The notes below the pieces were generated by a model. The model worked only from the letters and a program-made list of their open reading frames with translations. It had not been told where the DNA came from and ran no database searches. From Roseibium sediminicola (GTDB lineage Bacteria > Pseudomonadota > Alphaproteobacteria > Rhizobiales > Stappiaceae): a DNA stretch of 64,000 bases. The translations under genes were made by a program, and so were the position numbers. Shown piece after piece: positions 18,078 to 26,555 of the stretch. The first letter of the stretch is position 1. Every line of letters starts with the position of its first letter. The stretch is taken from positions 1 through 64,000 of the forward strand of contig NZ_JALNMJ010000013.1 in assembly GCF_023156505.1 (NCBI RefSeq), read 5' to 3'.

Positions 18078-18971
18078 TTATCTCGAACGCAGCCGGACAT
18101 CGGCGCGGTCGCGCAGCCAGTCCCCAAGGATCTGGACAGCGAAAGTCAGGAGCAGGATGGTCATGGCCGGCGCCAGCACGATCCAGGGCGCGGTCGGCAG
18201 ATAGTCGCGGCCGGTTCCCACCATGGAGCCGAGGGTTGCCGTCGGCGGTTGCACGCCGAGCCCCAGGAAGGACAGGGTCGATTCCCAGATCACGATGTTG
18301 GAGAAATTCAGGGTGAACTGAACGACCATCGGCGAGACGACATTGGGCAGGATGTGGCGGAGCGCGATCCTGAGCGGCGCTGCGCCCGCGGCCCGTGCCG
18401 CCTCGACAAACGGCATCTGCTTGAGTTTTTTCACCTCGGCCCGCAGGATCCGGGCGAATTGTTCCCACCCGTAAAGGCCGAGCACAAAGACGATCACCTC
18501 GATGGTAGAGCCGAAGACGGACAGGATCAGGAGCGCGACCAGGGTCATCGGGATGGCGATCTGCGCGTCCACCAGCCCCATGATGGCATCGTCGGTTCGC
18601 CCGCCGGCAATCCCGGAGACGAGACCGAGCGTGCCACCGATCAGGAGCCCGATCACGGCGCCGGCAAGCGCCAGGGCAAAGGTCAGACGCAGACCATAGA
18701 TGCACCGGGTCAGGATATCGCGGCCAAGTTCATCCGTTCCAAGCAGGTAACCGTCCTTGTAGCGCTCGAAGCCGAGAGGTGGGCGCAGGCGCGAAATCAG
18801 GCTCTGGTCGGTCGGATCGAAAGGCGCGATCAGCGGCGCGGCGAGCGTGATCAGCACCAGCCCCAGGCCGACGATGAGCGCGGCGCGCAGGATCCAGTTG
18901 CCCTGGCGCCAGACGCTTGCGCCCGGAAACCAGAACCGCGTTGCAGGCGCGCCGACAGCAGCTTCGGACAT
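18078..18971 (-). CDS. Dipeptide-type ABC transporter permease (DppC-like)
   Basis: A 297-aa inner-membrane permease. It has the DppC/OppC N-terminal pattern (APLIAPFDP), YLLGTDELGRDILTR, about six membrane segments, and the EAA loop EAARAAGAAPLRIALRHILPN that docks on the ATPase. ATG 18971 is preferred (AAGGGAAC upstream; MSEAAVG). The longer frame overlaps the DppB gene. It is second permease of the operon. Confidence 0.93.
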   Translation of the reverse strand: MSEAAVGAPATRFWFPGASVWRQGNWILRAALIVGLGLVLITLAAPLIAPFDPTDQSLISRLRPPLGFERYKDGYLLGTDELGRDILTRCIYGLRLTFALALAGAVIGLLIGGTLGLVSGIAGGRTDDAIMGLVDAQIAIPMTLVALLILSVFGSTIEVIVFVLGLYGWEQFARILRAEVKKLKQMPFVEAARAAGAAPLRIALRHILPNVVSPMVVQFTLNFSNIVIWESTLSFLGLGVQPPTATLGSMVGTGRDYLPTAPWIVLAPAMTILLLTFAVQILGDWLRDRADVRLRSR

Positions 18972-18973
18972 GG

Positions 18974-19903
18974 TCAGGTTCCCTTCGCAAGTCTTATGCG
19001 CGGGTCGGCATAGGCATAGGCAAGATCGACCAGCGCGTTGATGACGATGACTGCGATAGCAACTGCCAGGACCCCGAATTGCAGGACCGGGTAATCCCGG
19101 GTGATCGCAGAGCGCACGAGCAGTTCGCCGATGCCGGGCCATGCAAAGATCGATTCCACAACAACCGATCCGGCCGCCGCCAGACCGGCGATCTGAAGCC
19201 CGATGACCGACAGCAGCGTGATCGAGGCATTGCGCAGGCCGTGTTTCAGGATGACAAGCCGTTCAGGCAGGCCCTTGGCACGGGCCGTGCGCATGTAGTC
19301 CTGGCCGAGCACATCCAGCATGGCGTTGCGCGTGAAGCGCGTCAGGGCGGCGATGAGCGTGCCCGACATCACCAGGGTCGGCATGATGAAATGCAGCACC
19401 GACCCGTCGCCGACCACCGGCAGCCAGTTGAGCCAATAGGCGAGAACCAGGATCAGCAGGATCGCGAGCACAAAATTGGGCACTGCGTAGCCGAGGAAAG
19501 CGAGCACCATGATCACGCTGCCGGAGACGCGCGTCCGGTAGATCGCCGCGGCAATTCCCATCGGCACGGAGACCGAAATGGTCAGGGCAAGCGTGCTCAG
19601 GAGCAATTTGAGCGATGGCCAGATGCGCTCGGCGACAATATCGGCAACCGGCCTGCGCTCCAGAAAGGACAGCCCGAATTCACCCGAGGCAATGGATGCC
19701 AGATAGTGCCAGTATTGGGACCAGACGGAGCCGTCCAGGCCGTAATAGGCGATCAGCAGCCTCCGGTCTTCGTCCGTGATGCCCTGACCGAGCACGAAGT
19801 CGACCGGATTGCCCGACAGGCGTGTTGCGAAAAACACCAGGCTGACGATGACAAACAGGGTGACCGCCATCCTGGCGAGTGTGCGCAAGGTGTAGGTCAA
19901 CAT
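18974..19903 (-). CDS. Dipeptide-type ABC transporter permease (DppB-like)
   Basis: A 309-aa inner-membrane permease with six predicted membrane segments. The DppB features are a short N-terminal hydrophobic segment, GLSFLERRPVADIV, the EAA-type loop DYMRTARAKGLPERLVILKH and a Pro/Gly-rich ESIFAWPGIGELLVR near the C-terminus. It pairs with the DppC-like protein (2-bp gap) to form the channel. Its start overlaps the HAD phosphatase gene end by 7 bp. Confidence 0.93.
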   Translation of the reverse strand: MLTYTLRTLARMAVTLFVIVSLVFFATRLSGNPVDFVLGQGITDEDRRLLIAYYGLDGSVWSQYWHYLASIASGEFGLSFLERRPVADIVAERIWPSLKLLLSTLALTISVSVPMGIAAAIYRTRVSGSVIMVLAFLGYAVPNFVLAILLILVLAYWLNWLPVVGDGSVLHFIMPTLVMSGTLIAALTRFTRNAMLDVLGQDYMRTARAKGLPERLVILKHGLRNASITLLSVIGLQIAGLAAAGSVVVESIFAWPGIGELLVRSAITRDYPVLQFGVLAVAIAVIVINALVDLAYAYADPRIRLAKGT

Positions 19904-20694
19904 GTCAAAGCCTCCCCAGCGCCTTCCCCGTTCAGCGCTCCCGAGCCGTTCATCGCGGGAATGCGCCTGATTTCGATGAAGTCCAGTTCCAGGGCTGCGG
20001 CGGCCGCGCCATCGGTTTCCGGATTGTCGCCGACAAAGACAGCCTCCGTTGTCGCCACGCCCGCGCGCTCAAGAGCTTGCCTCAAGAGACGGGGAGACGG
20101 CTTGCCAAAACACTCATGGTCGAGCTCCGGCAGGCAGGCCTTGACCGCTGCCAGCCAAGCACCGGTTTCAGGCACTGGCACGCCCGACGGCCCCGGATGG
20201 GTTCTGTCCGCATTGGCCACCAGCAGGCGGGCTCCGCCATGGAGATCGGCGACAGCTTGTTGCAAGTGCTCCAGGTCGAAGGCGGCCATGCGGCCAAGCA
20301 GGACATAGTCAGCCCGGCCAGTGCCAAGCCGAAGGCCGCTCTCTTTCGCCCTGGTCACGATCGGCTCATTGGCAAGGCAGCGCAGATGCGCGCCGGGATT
20401 GGTTCCGGCCAGATGGTCGACAGCCTGTTCTCCCGCAAGCAGGATATGGCTTTCAGGAACCGGCAGACCAAGAGCATGTAATTGGGCGGCCAGGGTCTTG
20501 GCCGTGTCGGAAGAATTGTTGGAGACGATCCAGAGCCGCTCCGCGACCGCATGGACGAAGTCGACCGCTCCCGGGAGGGTAACGCCACCGGCGATCAGGC
20601 AGCCATCCAGGTCACACAGGACGGCCCTGTATCGCTGGACCGGCTTGGCATCGAGGCCTGAAAGAACAATCTGCTTTGGCATCGGCATCCACAT
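19897..20694 (-). CDS. HAD-IIA (NagD-like) phosphatase
   Basis: A 265-aa HAD hydrolase of subclass IIA. Motif I is CDLDGCL, motif II is IVSNNSS, motif III is in GKPSPRLL and motif IV is VGDNPETD. Relatives dephosphorylate sugar phosphates, nucleotides, pyridoxal phosphate or glycerol phosphate. Several in-frame starts exist (20706 GTG; 20694, 20688 and 20682 ATG) without a decisive ribosome-binding site. It is first in the ABC importer operon and overlaps the DppB-like gene, so a phosphorylated transport substrate is plausible (inference). Confidence 0.85.
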   Translation of the reverse strand: MWMPMPKQIVLSGLDAKPVQRYRAVLCDLDGCLIAGGVTLPGAVDFVHAVAERLWIVSNNSSDTAKTLAAQLHALGLPVPESHILLAGEQAVDHLAGTNPGAHLRCLANEPIVTRAKESGLRLGTGRADYVLLGRMAAFDLEHLQQAVADLHGGARLLVANADRTHPGPSGVPVPETGAWLAAVKACLPELDHECFGKPSPRLLRQALERAGVATTEAVFVGDNPETDGAAAAALELDFIEIRRIPAMNGSGALNGEGAGEALTC

Positions 20695-20806
20695 TGATCG
20701 GGGCACGGCAGGCGGTGTTGCAGCGCGTCCGAAATCCGGCCGGGCTGCTGTTCGACACCAAAGTTTCGTTTTGCTGTGACGCCCGCGTTACAGATCTGAC
20801 TTATGG

Positions 20807-20823
20807 TTTGAGCAACTCAAACG
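20807..20823. promoter_or_regulatory. LysR-type operator palindrome
   Basis: GTTTGAG-CAA-CTCAAAC is a perfect 7-bp inverted repeat containing a T-N11-A core. It lies between the divergent HAD/ABC operon and its LysR gene, 41 bp before the regulator start. This is the expected place for a site controlling both directions. Confidence 0.65.
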
Positions 20824-20864
20824 AGACGTCAGATCCTTCTGCGTTCTTGCCCGGGGTCGGTTGA

Positions 20865-21746
20865 TTGTCTGTCACCTTGTCCAAGATCCGCGCCTTGAAC
20901 GCGGTCGCCGAAGCCGGGTCCTACGCGGCCGCCGCCCGGTTGCTCAATATCAGCCAGCCAGCGGTCTCACGGCAGGTGCGCGATCTGGAAACGGAATATG
21001 CCGTGCGTCTGTTCGACCGGAAAAACGGCCTCTTGCAGCCGACGCCGCTCTGCGTGGAACTTTGCGACATTGCCGAGCGCATGGCGGAAGCAGAACGCAA
21101 CGCCGAGCGGCTGCTCAGCCGCCACAACACGCTGGTGAATGGCAAACTGACTGTCGGGCTCGGCAATTCCATGCCGGGCATGGCCCTGATCGCCGCTTTT
21201 CACAAGCGCTATCCCAGTGTCGAGATCGCCGTCGAAACCGGGTCGTTCGAAAACATCATCAGCGCGGTGATCACACGCGAGGTCGATGTCGGCGTTTTGC
21301 CGGACGTGCCCAGGGACGGGCGCTTCAGGAGGGAACTTCTGATGCAGCAAAGCGTCGTTGCCATCATCCATCCCGAGCACCCCTTGAGCGGCACCAGCGC
21401 TGTCACTTGTCAGCGCCTGCTAAAGGAACCGCTGATTTTCCGGACCAAGGGATCCTCGACGCAAAGGGTTGTCGACCGGGCTTTCCAGGCCGCGGGCCTG
21501 ACGCCTACGCCCCTGTTGACCCTGGACACGCGGGACGCCGTTTACGAGGCCGTTGCCAACGGCATGGGCATCGGTTTCATGTGGCGGAACGGAACGGGCA
21601 GAACAGATGTTGTCGAACGCGTTGCAGTGACCGACATGCAAAAGGCCATCGAGGAAGTCGCCTTCACGCTCGCAGCGGAGAACAGCCTGCTTGTGGAGGC
21701 CTTCTTCACGACCGTGCAGGGGTTTCGAAAGGACACGCTCAACTGA
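20865..21746 (+). CDS. LysR-family transcriptional regulator of ABC operon
   Basis: A 293-aa regulator with an N-terminal helix-turn-helix (AAARLLNISQPAVSRQVRDL, about residues 21-40) and an effector domain from about residue 90. The start is TTG at 20865, or TTG at 20877; no ATG fits the family N-terminus. It is divergent from the HAD-dppB-dppC-SBP-phosphoesterase-ATPase operon with a shared palindrome, so it is very probably that operon's regulator. Confidence 0.9.
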   Translation: MSVTLSKIRALNAVAEAGSYAAAARLLNISQPAVSRQVRDLETEYAVRLFDRKNGLLQPTPLCVELCDIAERMAEAERNAERLLSRHNTLVNGKLTVGLGNSMPGMALIAAFHKRYPSVEIAVETGSFENIISAVITREVDVGVLPDVPRDGRFRRELLMQQSVVAIIHPEHPLSGTSAVTCQRLLKEPLIFRTKGSSTQRVVDRAFQAAGLTPTPLLTLDTRDAVYEAVANGMGIGFMWRNGTGRTDVVERVAVTDMQKAIEEVAFTLAAENSLLVEAFFTTVQGFRKDTLN

Positions 21747-21783
21747 CCGGGCGGCGCAGCGCCATGCACCGCGCCTAATCGGG

Positions 21784-23298
21784 TCAGACTTGTTTCAACT
21801 CAGCTCCTGGTGCAGGGCAATTGCTTTCAGAGGCCGGAGTTCCAAGTCTGGGCCGCGCTCCTGTGATCATGCACAGCATCGGGGCGATCTCCGGATGGTG
21901 AAACTCGAAGCCGGCCTTCAGGAGTTTCGCCGGCACAACACGCTGGCCGCTGAGCATGGTTTCCCGGCCCATGTCGCCAAGAAGCGCAGAGAGAACCCAG
22001 CTTGGAGCCTTCAGGACAGCAGGCCGGTGAAGGGCCTCAGCCAGGGCGCGGGTGAAATCGGCATTGCGGACAGGTTCCGGCGCGGACGCATTGACAGCGC
22101 CTTGCAGGCTGTCATCGGCGATTGCGCGCGCGATCACACGAACAAGATCATCCCGCTCGATCCAGGACATCCATTGCCGGCCGTTGCCCAGCTGGCAGCC
22201 GCCGCCGAACTCGAACGGGGTCAGCAGGCGCGCCAGCATGCCGCCCTCAACGCCGAAGACCAGACCGATGCGCAGGCAAACCACGCGCACGCCCTCGCCC
22301 GCGATTTTCTCGGCGGCCTGTTCCCAGCGCGCGCAGACGTCATGGACAAAGGCGGGCCCAGGAGCAGCGGCTTCCGACAGTTCCTCATCGCCGCGCAGTC
22401 CGTACCAGCCGATGGCCGAGCCGTTGATCAGACAGGCGGGTTTGCGTTCAAGACGCTTGATCAGGGCATGCAGGGCCTGTGTTGTTGCGACCCGGCTCTC
22501 GATAATGCGCGCGCGTTTCTTCGCCGTCCAGAGACCGCTTGCAACGGGATCACCCGCCAGGTTCACGATCGCGTCGATGCGCTCCGCGTCGTCGATCCGG
22601 TCCAGGCTGGTGATCACGCGGACCGGGTGGCTCAGCATGTCGCTCTTGCGTTGATCGCGGGTCAGGACCGTCACGAAGTGCCTCGCGCCGACAAGCGCTT
22701 CCACCAGCCGCTGGCCGATGAAACCGGTTCCGCCGGTGACCAGGATATGCCGGCGTGGCGCCAGGCCTGCCACCAGTGCGGCCGGATCGCCCTTAGAAAG
22801 CCGGTCGCTGCGCTCGGCCGCCAACAGATCACGGGCGCTGAAGAGACCGACACCGAGCGCGGAGACCGTCGCCAGGACGCTCCACCAGCCATAGTGAACG
22901 GGAACCAGCGCGGCCGGCAGGAACGACCAGGTCCAGAGCACCGGCACGAACAGGGCCAGGATCGCGCCGTAGTTCAGTGCCAGCAGCGTGTGATTGATGC
23001 GCTCGGTCCAGGGCAACTTGCGGGTCAGGTCCTCTTCGACAAAATCCCAGAGGGTGATCAGCACCTCGGCCGCCAGGATCGCGGCCAGAATGACCGCGAA
23101 AATGCCATGGGTCTCCAGCCAGCCGAAGCACAGGAAAATCAGCGCGTAGAAGAAGTTGCGCACACCGTGCAGGCGCAGCTCGGTTTTCTGGGACGGACGC
23201 CAGGCCAGGCGCTCGCTGCCTTCATGATGCACCAGCGTGTCGAAGGCACCCATGACGATCTGGAGGCAGATCAGGGTCCAGAGAAGGGGATTATCCAT
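21784..23298 (-). CDS. TIGR01777-family epimerase with N-terminal membrane domain
   Basis: A 504-aa two-part protein. About residues 1-180 form a membrane domain with four or so hydrophobic segments and begin MDNPLLWTLICLQI. The C-terminal part is an SDR39U1/TIGR01777 NAD(P)-binding domain: VTGGTGFIGQRLVEAL, NLAGDPVASG and NGSAIGWYG (with the SDR Tyr), then a DUF1731-like tail with SGQRVVPAKLLKAGF. ATG 23298 is chosen because it overlaps the DUF4166 stop by 8 bp and starts the membrane domain. The reaction is unknown. Confidence 0.87.
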   Translation of the reverse strand: MDNPLLWTLICLQIVMGAFDTLVHHEGSERLAWRPSQKTELRLHGVRNFFYALIFLCFGWLETHGIFAVILAAILAAEVLITLWDFVEEDLTRKLPWTERINHTLLALNYGAILALFVPVLWTWSFLPAALVPVHYGWWSVLATVSALGVGLFSARDLLAAERSDRLSKGDPAALVAGLAPRRHILVTGGTGFIGQRLVEALVGARHFVTVLTRDQRKSDMLSHPVRVITSLDRIDDAERIDAIVNLAGDPVASGLWTAKKRARIIESRVATTQALHALIKRLERKPACLINGSAIGWYGLRGDEELSEAAAPGPAFVHDVCARWEQAAEKIAGEGVRVVCLRIGLVFGVEGGMLARLLTPFEFGGGCQLGNGRQWMSWIERDDLVRVIARAIADDSLQGAVNASAPEPVRNADFTRALAEALHRPAVLKAPSWVLSALLGDMGRETMLSGQRVVPAKLLKAGFEFHHPEIAPMLCMITGARPRLGTPASESNCPAPGAELKQV

Positions 23299-23950
23299 CG
23301 GATTGGTCCTCGCTGTCGTGAAAGACCGCGTCCTGGTGAACCAGTTCACCAAAGAAGCGGCTCTTGAGGGAAAGGGAAAACAGAAAGCCCGCCTTGCCGA
23401 GATCGCGGTGGACAATGGTCAGCGCTCCGGGGCTGAGCCAGGCCGGTAGCCGCAACCGCCAACTGGCCACTTGCAGAAAGTAATGATCGCTCTCAAAGCT
23501 GAGACCATCGGGCCGCGCACTCACTTTCAGGGCAATGCCGACGCCCGAGCCGATATACTCCTCTATGCCGGTCGGCCCGTTGAAACGCTTGGAACTGTGG
23601 ATGACCTGCGGAAAGCCGGCCGCGCGGCCATATTGGCGCAGCCAGAACTGGCCGTCGCCGGCAATGTCCTCGGTGACGGAGACAACCGCAGGCTGGTGAA
23701 GACAGGTCCTGTCATAGGGCAATGGCGCGCCGATCAGCCGGGCCAGCTGGGCAAGCAGGCAGCCGGCCAGGTTCATGTGCATGGCAGTCACCCGGCCCTG
23801 GTAGACGACGCTTGCGCCGCCCTTGAGACGCTTGCCGAAACGGCGCCGGACAGAAGCAGGCAAGGACGCCCAGGCCGCCTCTCCCAGCAGATTGCGAAAC
23901 CGGCGGTCTTTCATCCCCGCCTGCTGCGGGGCAATGCAGTCTTTCAGCAT
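23291..23950 (-). CDS. DUF4166 domain protein
   Basis: A 219-aa protein matching my memory of DUF4166: an N-terminal FRNLLGEAAWASLPASVRRRF, a central FNGPTGIEEYIGSGVGIAL and a C-terminal IVHRDLGKAGFLFSLSLKSRFFGEL. Such proteins are commonly encoded beside TIGR01777 epimerases. The gene overlaps the epimerase start by 8 bp. A palindrome matching the one at the GbsR-like regulator start lies 27 bp upstream. Function unknown. Confidence 0.8.
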   Translation of the reverse strand: MLKDCIAPQQAGMKDRRFRNLLGEAAWASLPASVRRRFGKRLKGGASVVYQGRVTAMHMNLAGCLLAQLARLIGAPLPYDRTCLHQPAVVSVTEDIAGDGQFWLRQYGRAAGFPQVIHSSKRFNGPTGIEEYIGSGVGIALKVSARPDGLSFESDHYFLQVASWRLRLPAWLSPGALTIVHRDLGKAGFLFSLSLKSRFFGELVHQDAVFHDSEDQSDG

Positions 23951-23978
23951 CCCGCACCCTTTCCTGTTAAATCGGCAA

Positions 23979-23996
23979 TTTCTGTATTAAGAGAAA
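23979..23996. promoter_or_regulatory. Operator-like site TTTCT-N8-AGAAA (DUF4166 operon)
   Basis: An inverted repeat with arms AATTTCT and AGAAATT and an 8-bp spacer. It lies just before the DUF4166 start. Core sequence and spacing are the same as in the palindrome over the regulator start at 24598-24617. Confidence 0.6.
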
Positions 23997-24047
23997 TTAG
24001 CCTTTAAAAAAATGCGGACCTTGCCGGCCCGCCGATTGCAGTTGACC

Positions 24048-24608
24048 TCAACCCGCCTTCTTGCCGCCGATCTTGAGCAGGGCCAGAACCTTGTCGCCCA
24101 TCTTGATCAAGGTGGCGAGCTTGGCTTTGGGAACGCTGAACATCTGGTTCCACCAGCGATCCGCCGTCGACAGAAAATCCTGCATCTCCTTCATCCGTGC
24201 CATGGTGACCGGATGCAGGCTCGTCTCGGTCTCCGCCCGGCCGACGCACAGATCGATGGCACGGATGGCCGGGTCTATCTCCCGCTCCTTGCGGCCCTTG
24301 GCAATCAGCAGAGCCATTTCCCAGACATCGGTTTCGGCGACAAAATGCTCCCGCCGGTCACCGGCCACCGGCACCCGCTGGATCAGCCGCCAGCCGACAA
24401 GCTCTTTCAGCGAATTGGAGACGTTCGAGCGGGCAATACCCAGTTCCTCGGAAATCTGCTCCGCGTTGAGCGGATCCGGGCTGAGATAGAGCAGCGCATG
24501 GATCTGCGCCACGGAGCGGTTGACGCCCCACTGCCCGCCCATGTCTCCCCAATAGAGGATGAACTGCTCTTTCGCGGAAGGATCGGCTTTGTTCGTAATT
24601 TCTGTCAT
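24048..24608 (-). CDS. GbsR/MarR-type transcriptional regulator
   Basis: A 186-aa regulator with a winged-helix domain of the GbsR type (GVNRSVAQIHALLYLS; ISEELGIARSNVSNSLKEL, about residues 57-75; wing GDRREHF) and a C-terminal helical part ending in a Lys-rich tail. ATG 24608 is chosen because it sits inside a perfect 20-bp palindrome and gives the normal family length; the longer frame to 24737 adds 43 atypical residues. The matching site before DUF4166 suggests that it represses itself and the DUF4166-epimerase pair. Confidence 0.85.
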   Translation of the reverse strand: MTEITNKADPSAKEQFILYWGDMGGQWGVNRSVAQIHALLYLSPDPLNAEQISEELGIARSNVSNSLKELVGWRLIQRVPVAGDRREHFVAETDVWEMALLIAKGRKEREIDPAIRAIDLCVGRAETETSLHPVTMARMKEMQDFLSTADRWWNQMFSVPKAKLATLIKMGDKVLALLKIGGKKAG

Positions 24609-24617
24609 GACAGAAAT
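24598..24617. promoter_or_regulatory. Perfect 20-bp palindrome over regulator start codon
   Basis: ATTTCTGTCATGACAGAAAT is its own reverse complement and contains the start codon of the GbsR-like gene on the minus strand. Binding here would block initiation or early elongation, a typical autoregulatory layout. Confidence 0.7.
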
Positions 24618-24887
24618 ATCAGACGGAAAGGAATGAGAGTCAAGAGAGAACAGTTGCCCAGGCGAACAGTTCATTGCCTCGCCTCCAGCTGGAGTGCGAA
24701 AATTCCATTGTGCCAATACGTTGTCAGCAGGGAACAACGACGCTCACGCTGGTGCCTCCAGGGCTCGAAGCCGCCCTGCCCGGCTTGACACCTTGTTGCG
24801 CGCGCGTCCTTATCTGCTTGAAATGCTGTTTCACGACCCAATCCAATTTTCCGTACGCCGTTTCACCATTCGATGAAGGACACGATT

Positions 24888-25625
24888 GTGAGAGTTCAGG
24901 CGCTCTGGCAATACCCGATCAAATCCCTGCTGGGAGAACCGCAAAAACACCTGAACGTGGACACAAGAGGTGTTGTCGGCGATCGCTTGTTTGCGATCGT
25001 CGACGCACAGGGAAAACTCGGTAGCGGCAAGACGACGCGAAGGTTCAAGCGGATCGACGGATTGTTTTCCCTGCGCGCCATGACTGATGGTGAAGCGCTC
25101 CGGATCGGTTTTCCGGATGGCCGATGGACCGAAATTTCCAGAGCCACACTCAATGACGAGCTGTCCGGTTTCCTGGGTGAACCCGTCACGATCCAGCAGG
25201 AACAAGACGTCCCGCATCACGACGATGCCGCGGTCCACGTGCTGCTCTCGACTGAATTGCAGGCACTTCAGGACGACTTGCCGGAGGTCCGGATCGATCC
25301 GCGCAGGTTTCGCGCCAACATCGTCCTCGACTCTCCGAAATACATCACAGCCGACGGGCTGATGGGGCGGACACTGACCCTAGGCAGCACGCGACTGCTT
25401 GTGACCCACAAAACCGAGCGCTGCGGGATGGTGACAATGGCGCAAGACGACCTGACCTTCGCTCCGCAGATCCTGCGAAAGATTGCCCAGCAGTTCGATG
25501 TCCATTTCGGGGTCTACGCCAAGGTCCTCAGGCCCGGCTCCATTTCCCTTGGAGACGCCGTCGCTGTGTCCTCCGAAGGCGCGGCTCAGTTGCCCATGCG
25601 GCACGCGGACATGCCGTTCAAATAG
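24888..25625 (+). CDS. MOSC-domain protein
   Basis: A 245-aa protein with an N-terminal beta-barrel (MOSC_N; ALWQYPIKSLLGE) and a C-terminal MOSC domain containing FRANIVLD and the conserved Cys in KTERCGMVTM. MOSC proteins handle sulfur from molybdenum cofactor, as in YcbX and mARC enzymes. GTG 24888 has GAAGGA 7 bp upstream and fits the family N-terminus; an in-frame ATG at 24873 without a good ribosome-binding site is the alternative. The APH-like gene follows 24 bp later. Confidence 0.87.
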   Translation: MRVQALWQYPIKSLLGEPQKHLNVDTRGVVGDRLFAIVDAQGKLGSGKTTRRFKRIDGLFSLRAMTDGEALRIGFPDGRWTEISRATLNDELSGFLGEPVTIQQEQDVPHHDDAAVHVLLSTELQALQDDLPEVRIDPRRFRANIVLDSPKYITADGLMGRTLTLGSTRLLVTHKTERCGMVTMAQDDLTFAPQILRKIAQQFDVHFGVYAKVLRPGSISLGDAVAVSSEGAAQLPMRHADMPFK

Positions 25626-25649
25626 AGGCCTCTCTGGGAGCGTCTGTGC

Positions 25650-26543
25650 ATGCATATCGATCAGGTGAGCATTTCGGAGGTGTTGGCCAGCGACCTGATC
25701 CGCGATCAGTTTCCCCAGTTCGAAGGTGAAGAGATCGCGGACCTGCGCAGCGCCGGGACCGTCAACGCGATTTTCCGCATCGGCTCCGCTCACGCCGCCC
25801 GTTTCCCTTTGCGGCGGATAGATCCCCCCACCTGTCTCGGCCTGCTGGAGGCGGAAGTGCGCGCACTGAAGGAGCTGGCGACGGCCTGCCCTTTTCCGGT
25901 TCCCGGACCAATCGCCATCGGCGAACCGGGTGGCGGCTATCCGATGCCCTGGCTCGTTCAGACCTGGATCGAAGGCACCCCTGCGACACCTTCCGGCTTG
26001 AGCACCTCCTCCGTCTTCGCCCGCGACCTCTCGGACCTCGTCGCTTCCCTGCGCAAGGCAGATCTCAATGGGCGGCGTTTCGACGGACAGGGGCGCGGCG
26101 GCAAGCTGACCGATCACGACGCCTGGATGGAAACCTGCTTCACAAACAGCGAAGACCTTCTGGACGTTGAGCGCCTGCGCCGGTTGTGGTCGGAATTTCG
26201 CGAACTGCCGGCGCCTGGCTTAGAAGTGATGAGCCACAGGGACCTCATCCCCGCGAACCTTCTGGTTCAGGGCGACCGGCTTGTCGGTGTGCTCGATGGC
26301 GGTGCATTCGGCCCAGCCGATCCGGCGCTGGATCTGGTCGCCGGATGGCATCTGCTTGACCGCGAGCGCAGGGGGCTCTTTTTCGATGCCCTGGAAGTCG
26401 GCTCGCTGGAGCGGAGCCGGAGCGCTGCCTGGGCCTTTGTCCAGGCGATGGGACTGGTCTGGTATTATCAGACGAGCAACCCGACAATGAGTGCACTCGG
26501 CCAAAGCACGCTGGCAAGGCTTCTTGAGATCTCCGGAACCTGA
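25650..26543 (+). CDS. Aminoglycoside phosphotransferase-family kinase
   Basis: A 297-aa APH/choline-kinase-fold protein. The catalytic loop is MSHRDLIPANLLV (HxDxxxxN) and the metal-binding segment is VLDGGAFGPADPALDL. The usual DFG/DWG-like residues are replaced by DGG. The N-lobe Lys is not obvious. Chromosomal relatives phosphorylate diverse small molecules, so an antibiotic substrate should not be assumed. It ends 12 bp from the convergent P450 gene. Confidence 0.85.
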   Translation: MHIDQVSISEVLASDLIRDQFPQFEGEEIADLRSAGTVNAIFRIGSAHAARFPLRRIDPPTCLGLLEAEVRALKELATACPFPVPGPIAIGEPGGGYPMPWLVQTWIEGTPATPSGLSTSSVFARDLSDLVASLRKADLNGRRFDGQGRGGKLTDHDAWMETCFTNSEDLLDVERLRRLWSEFRELPAPGLEVMSHRDLIPANLLVQGDRLVGVLDGGAFGPADPALDLVAGWHLLDRERRGLFFDALEVGSLERSRSAAWAFVQAMGLVWYYQTSNPTMSALGQSTLARLLEISGT

Positions 26544-26555
26544 CGAGTTTTTTCC

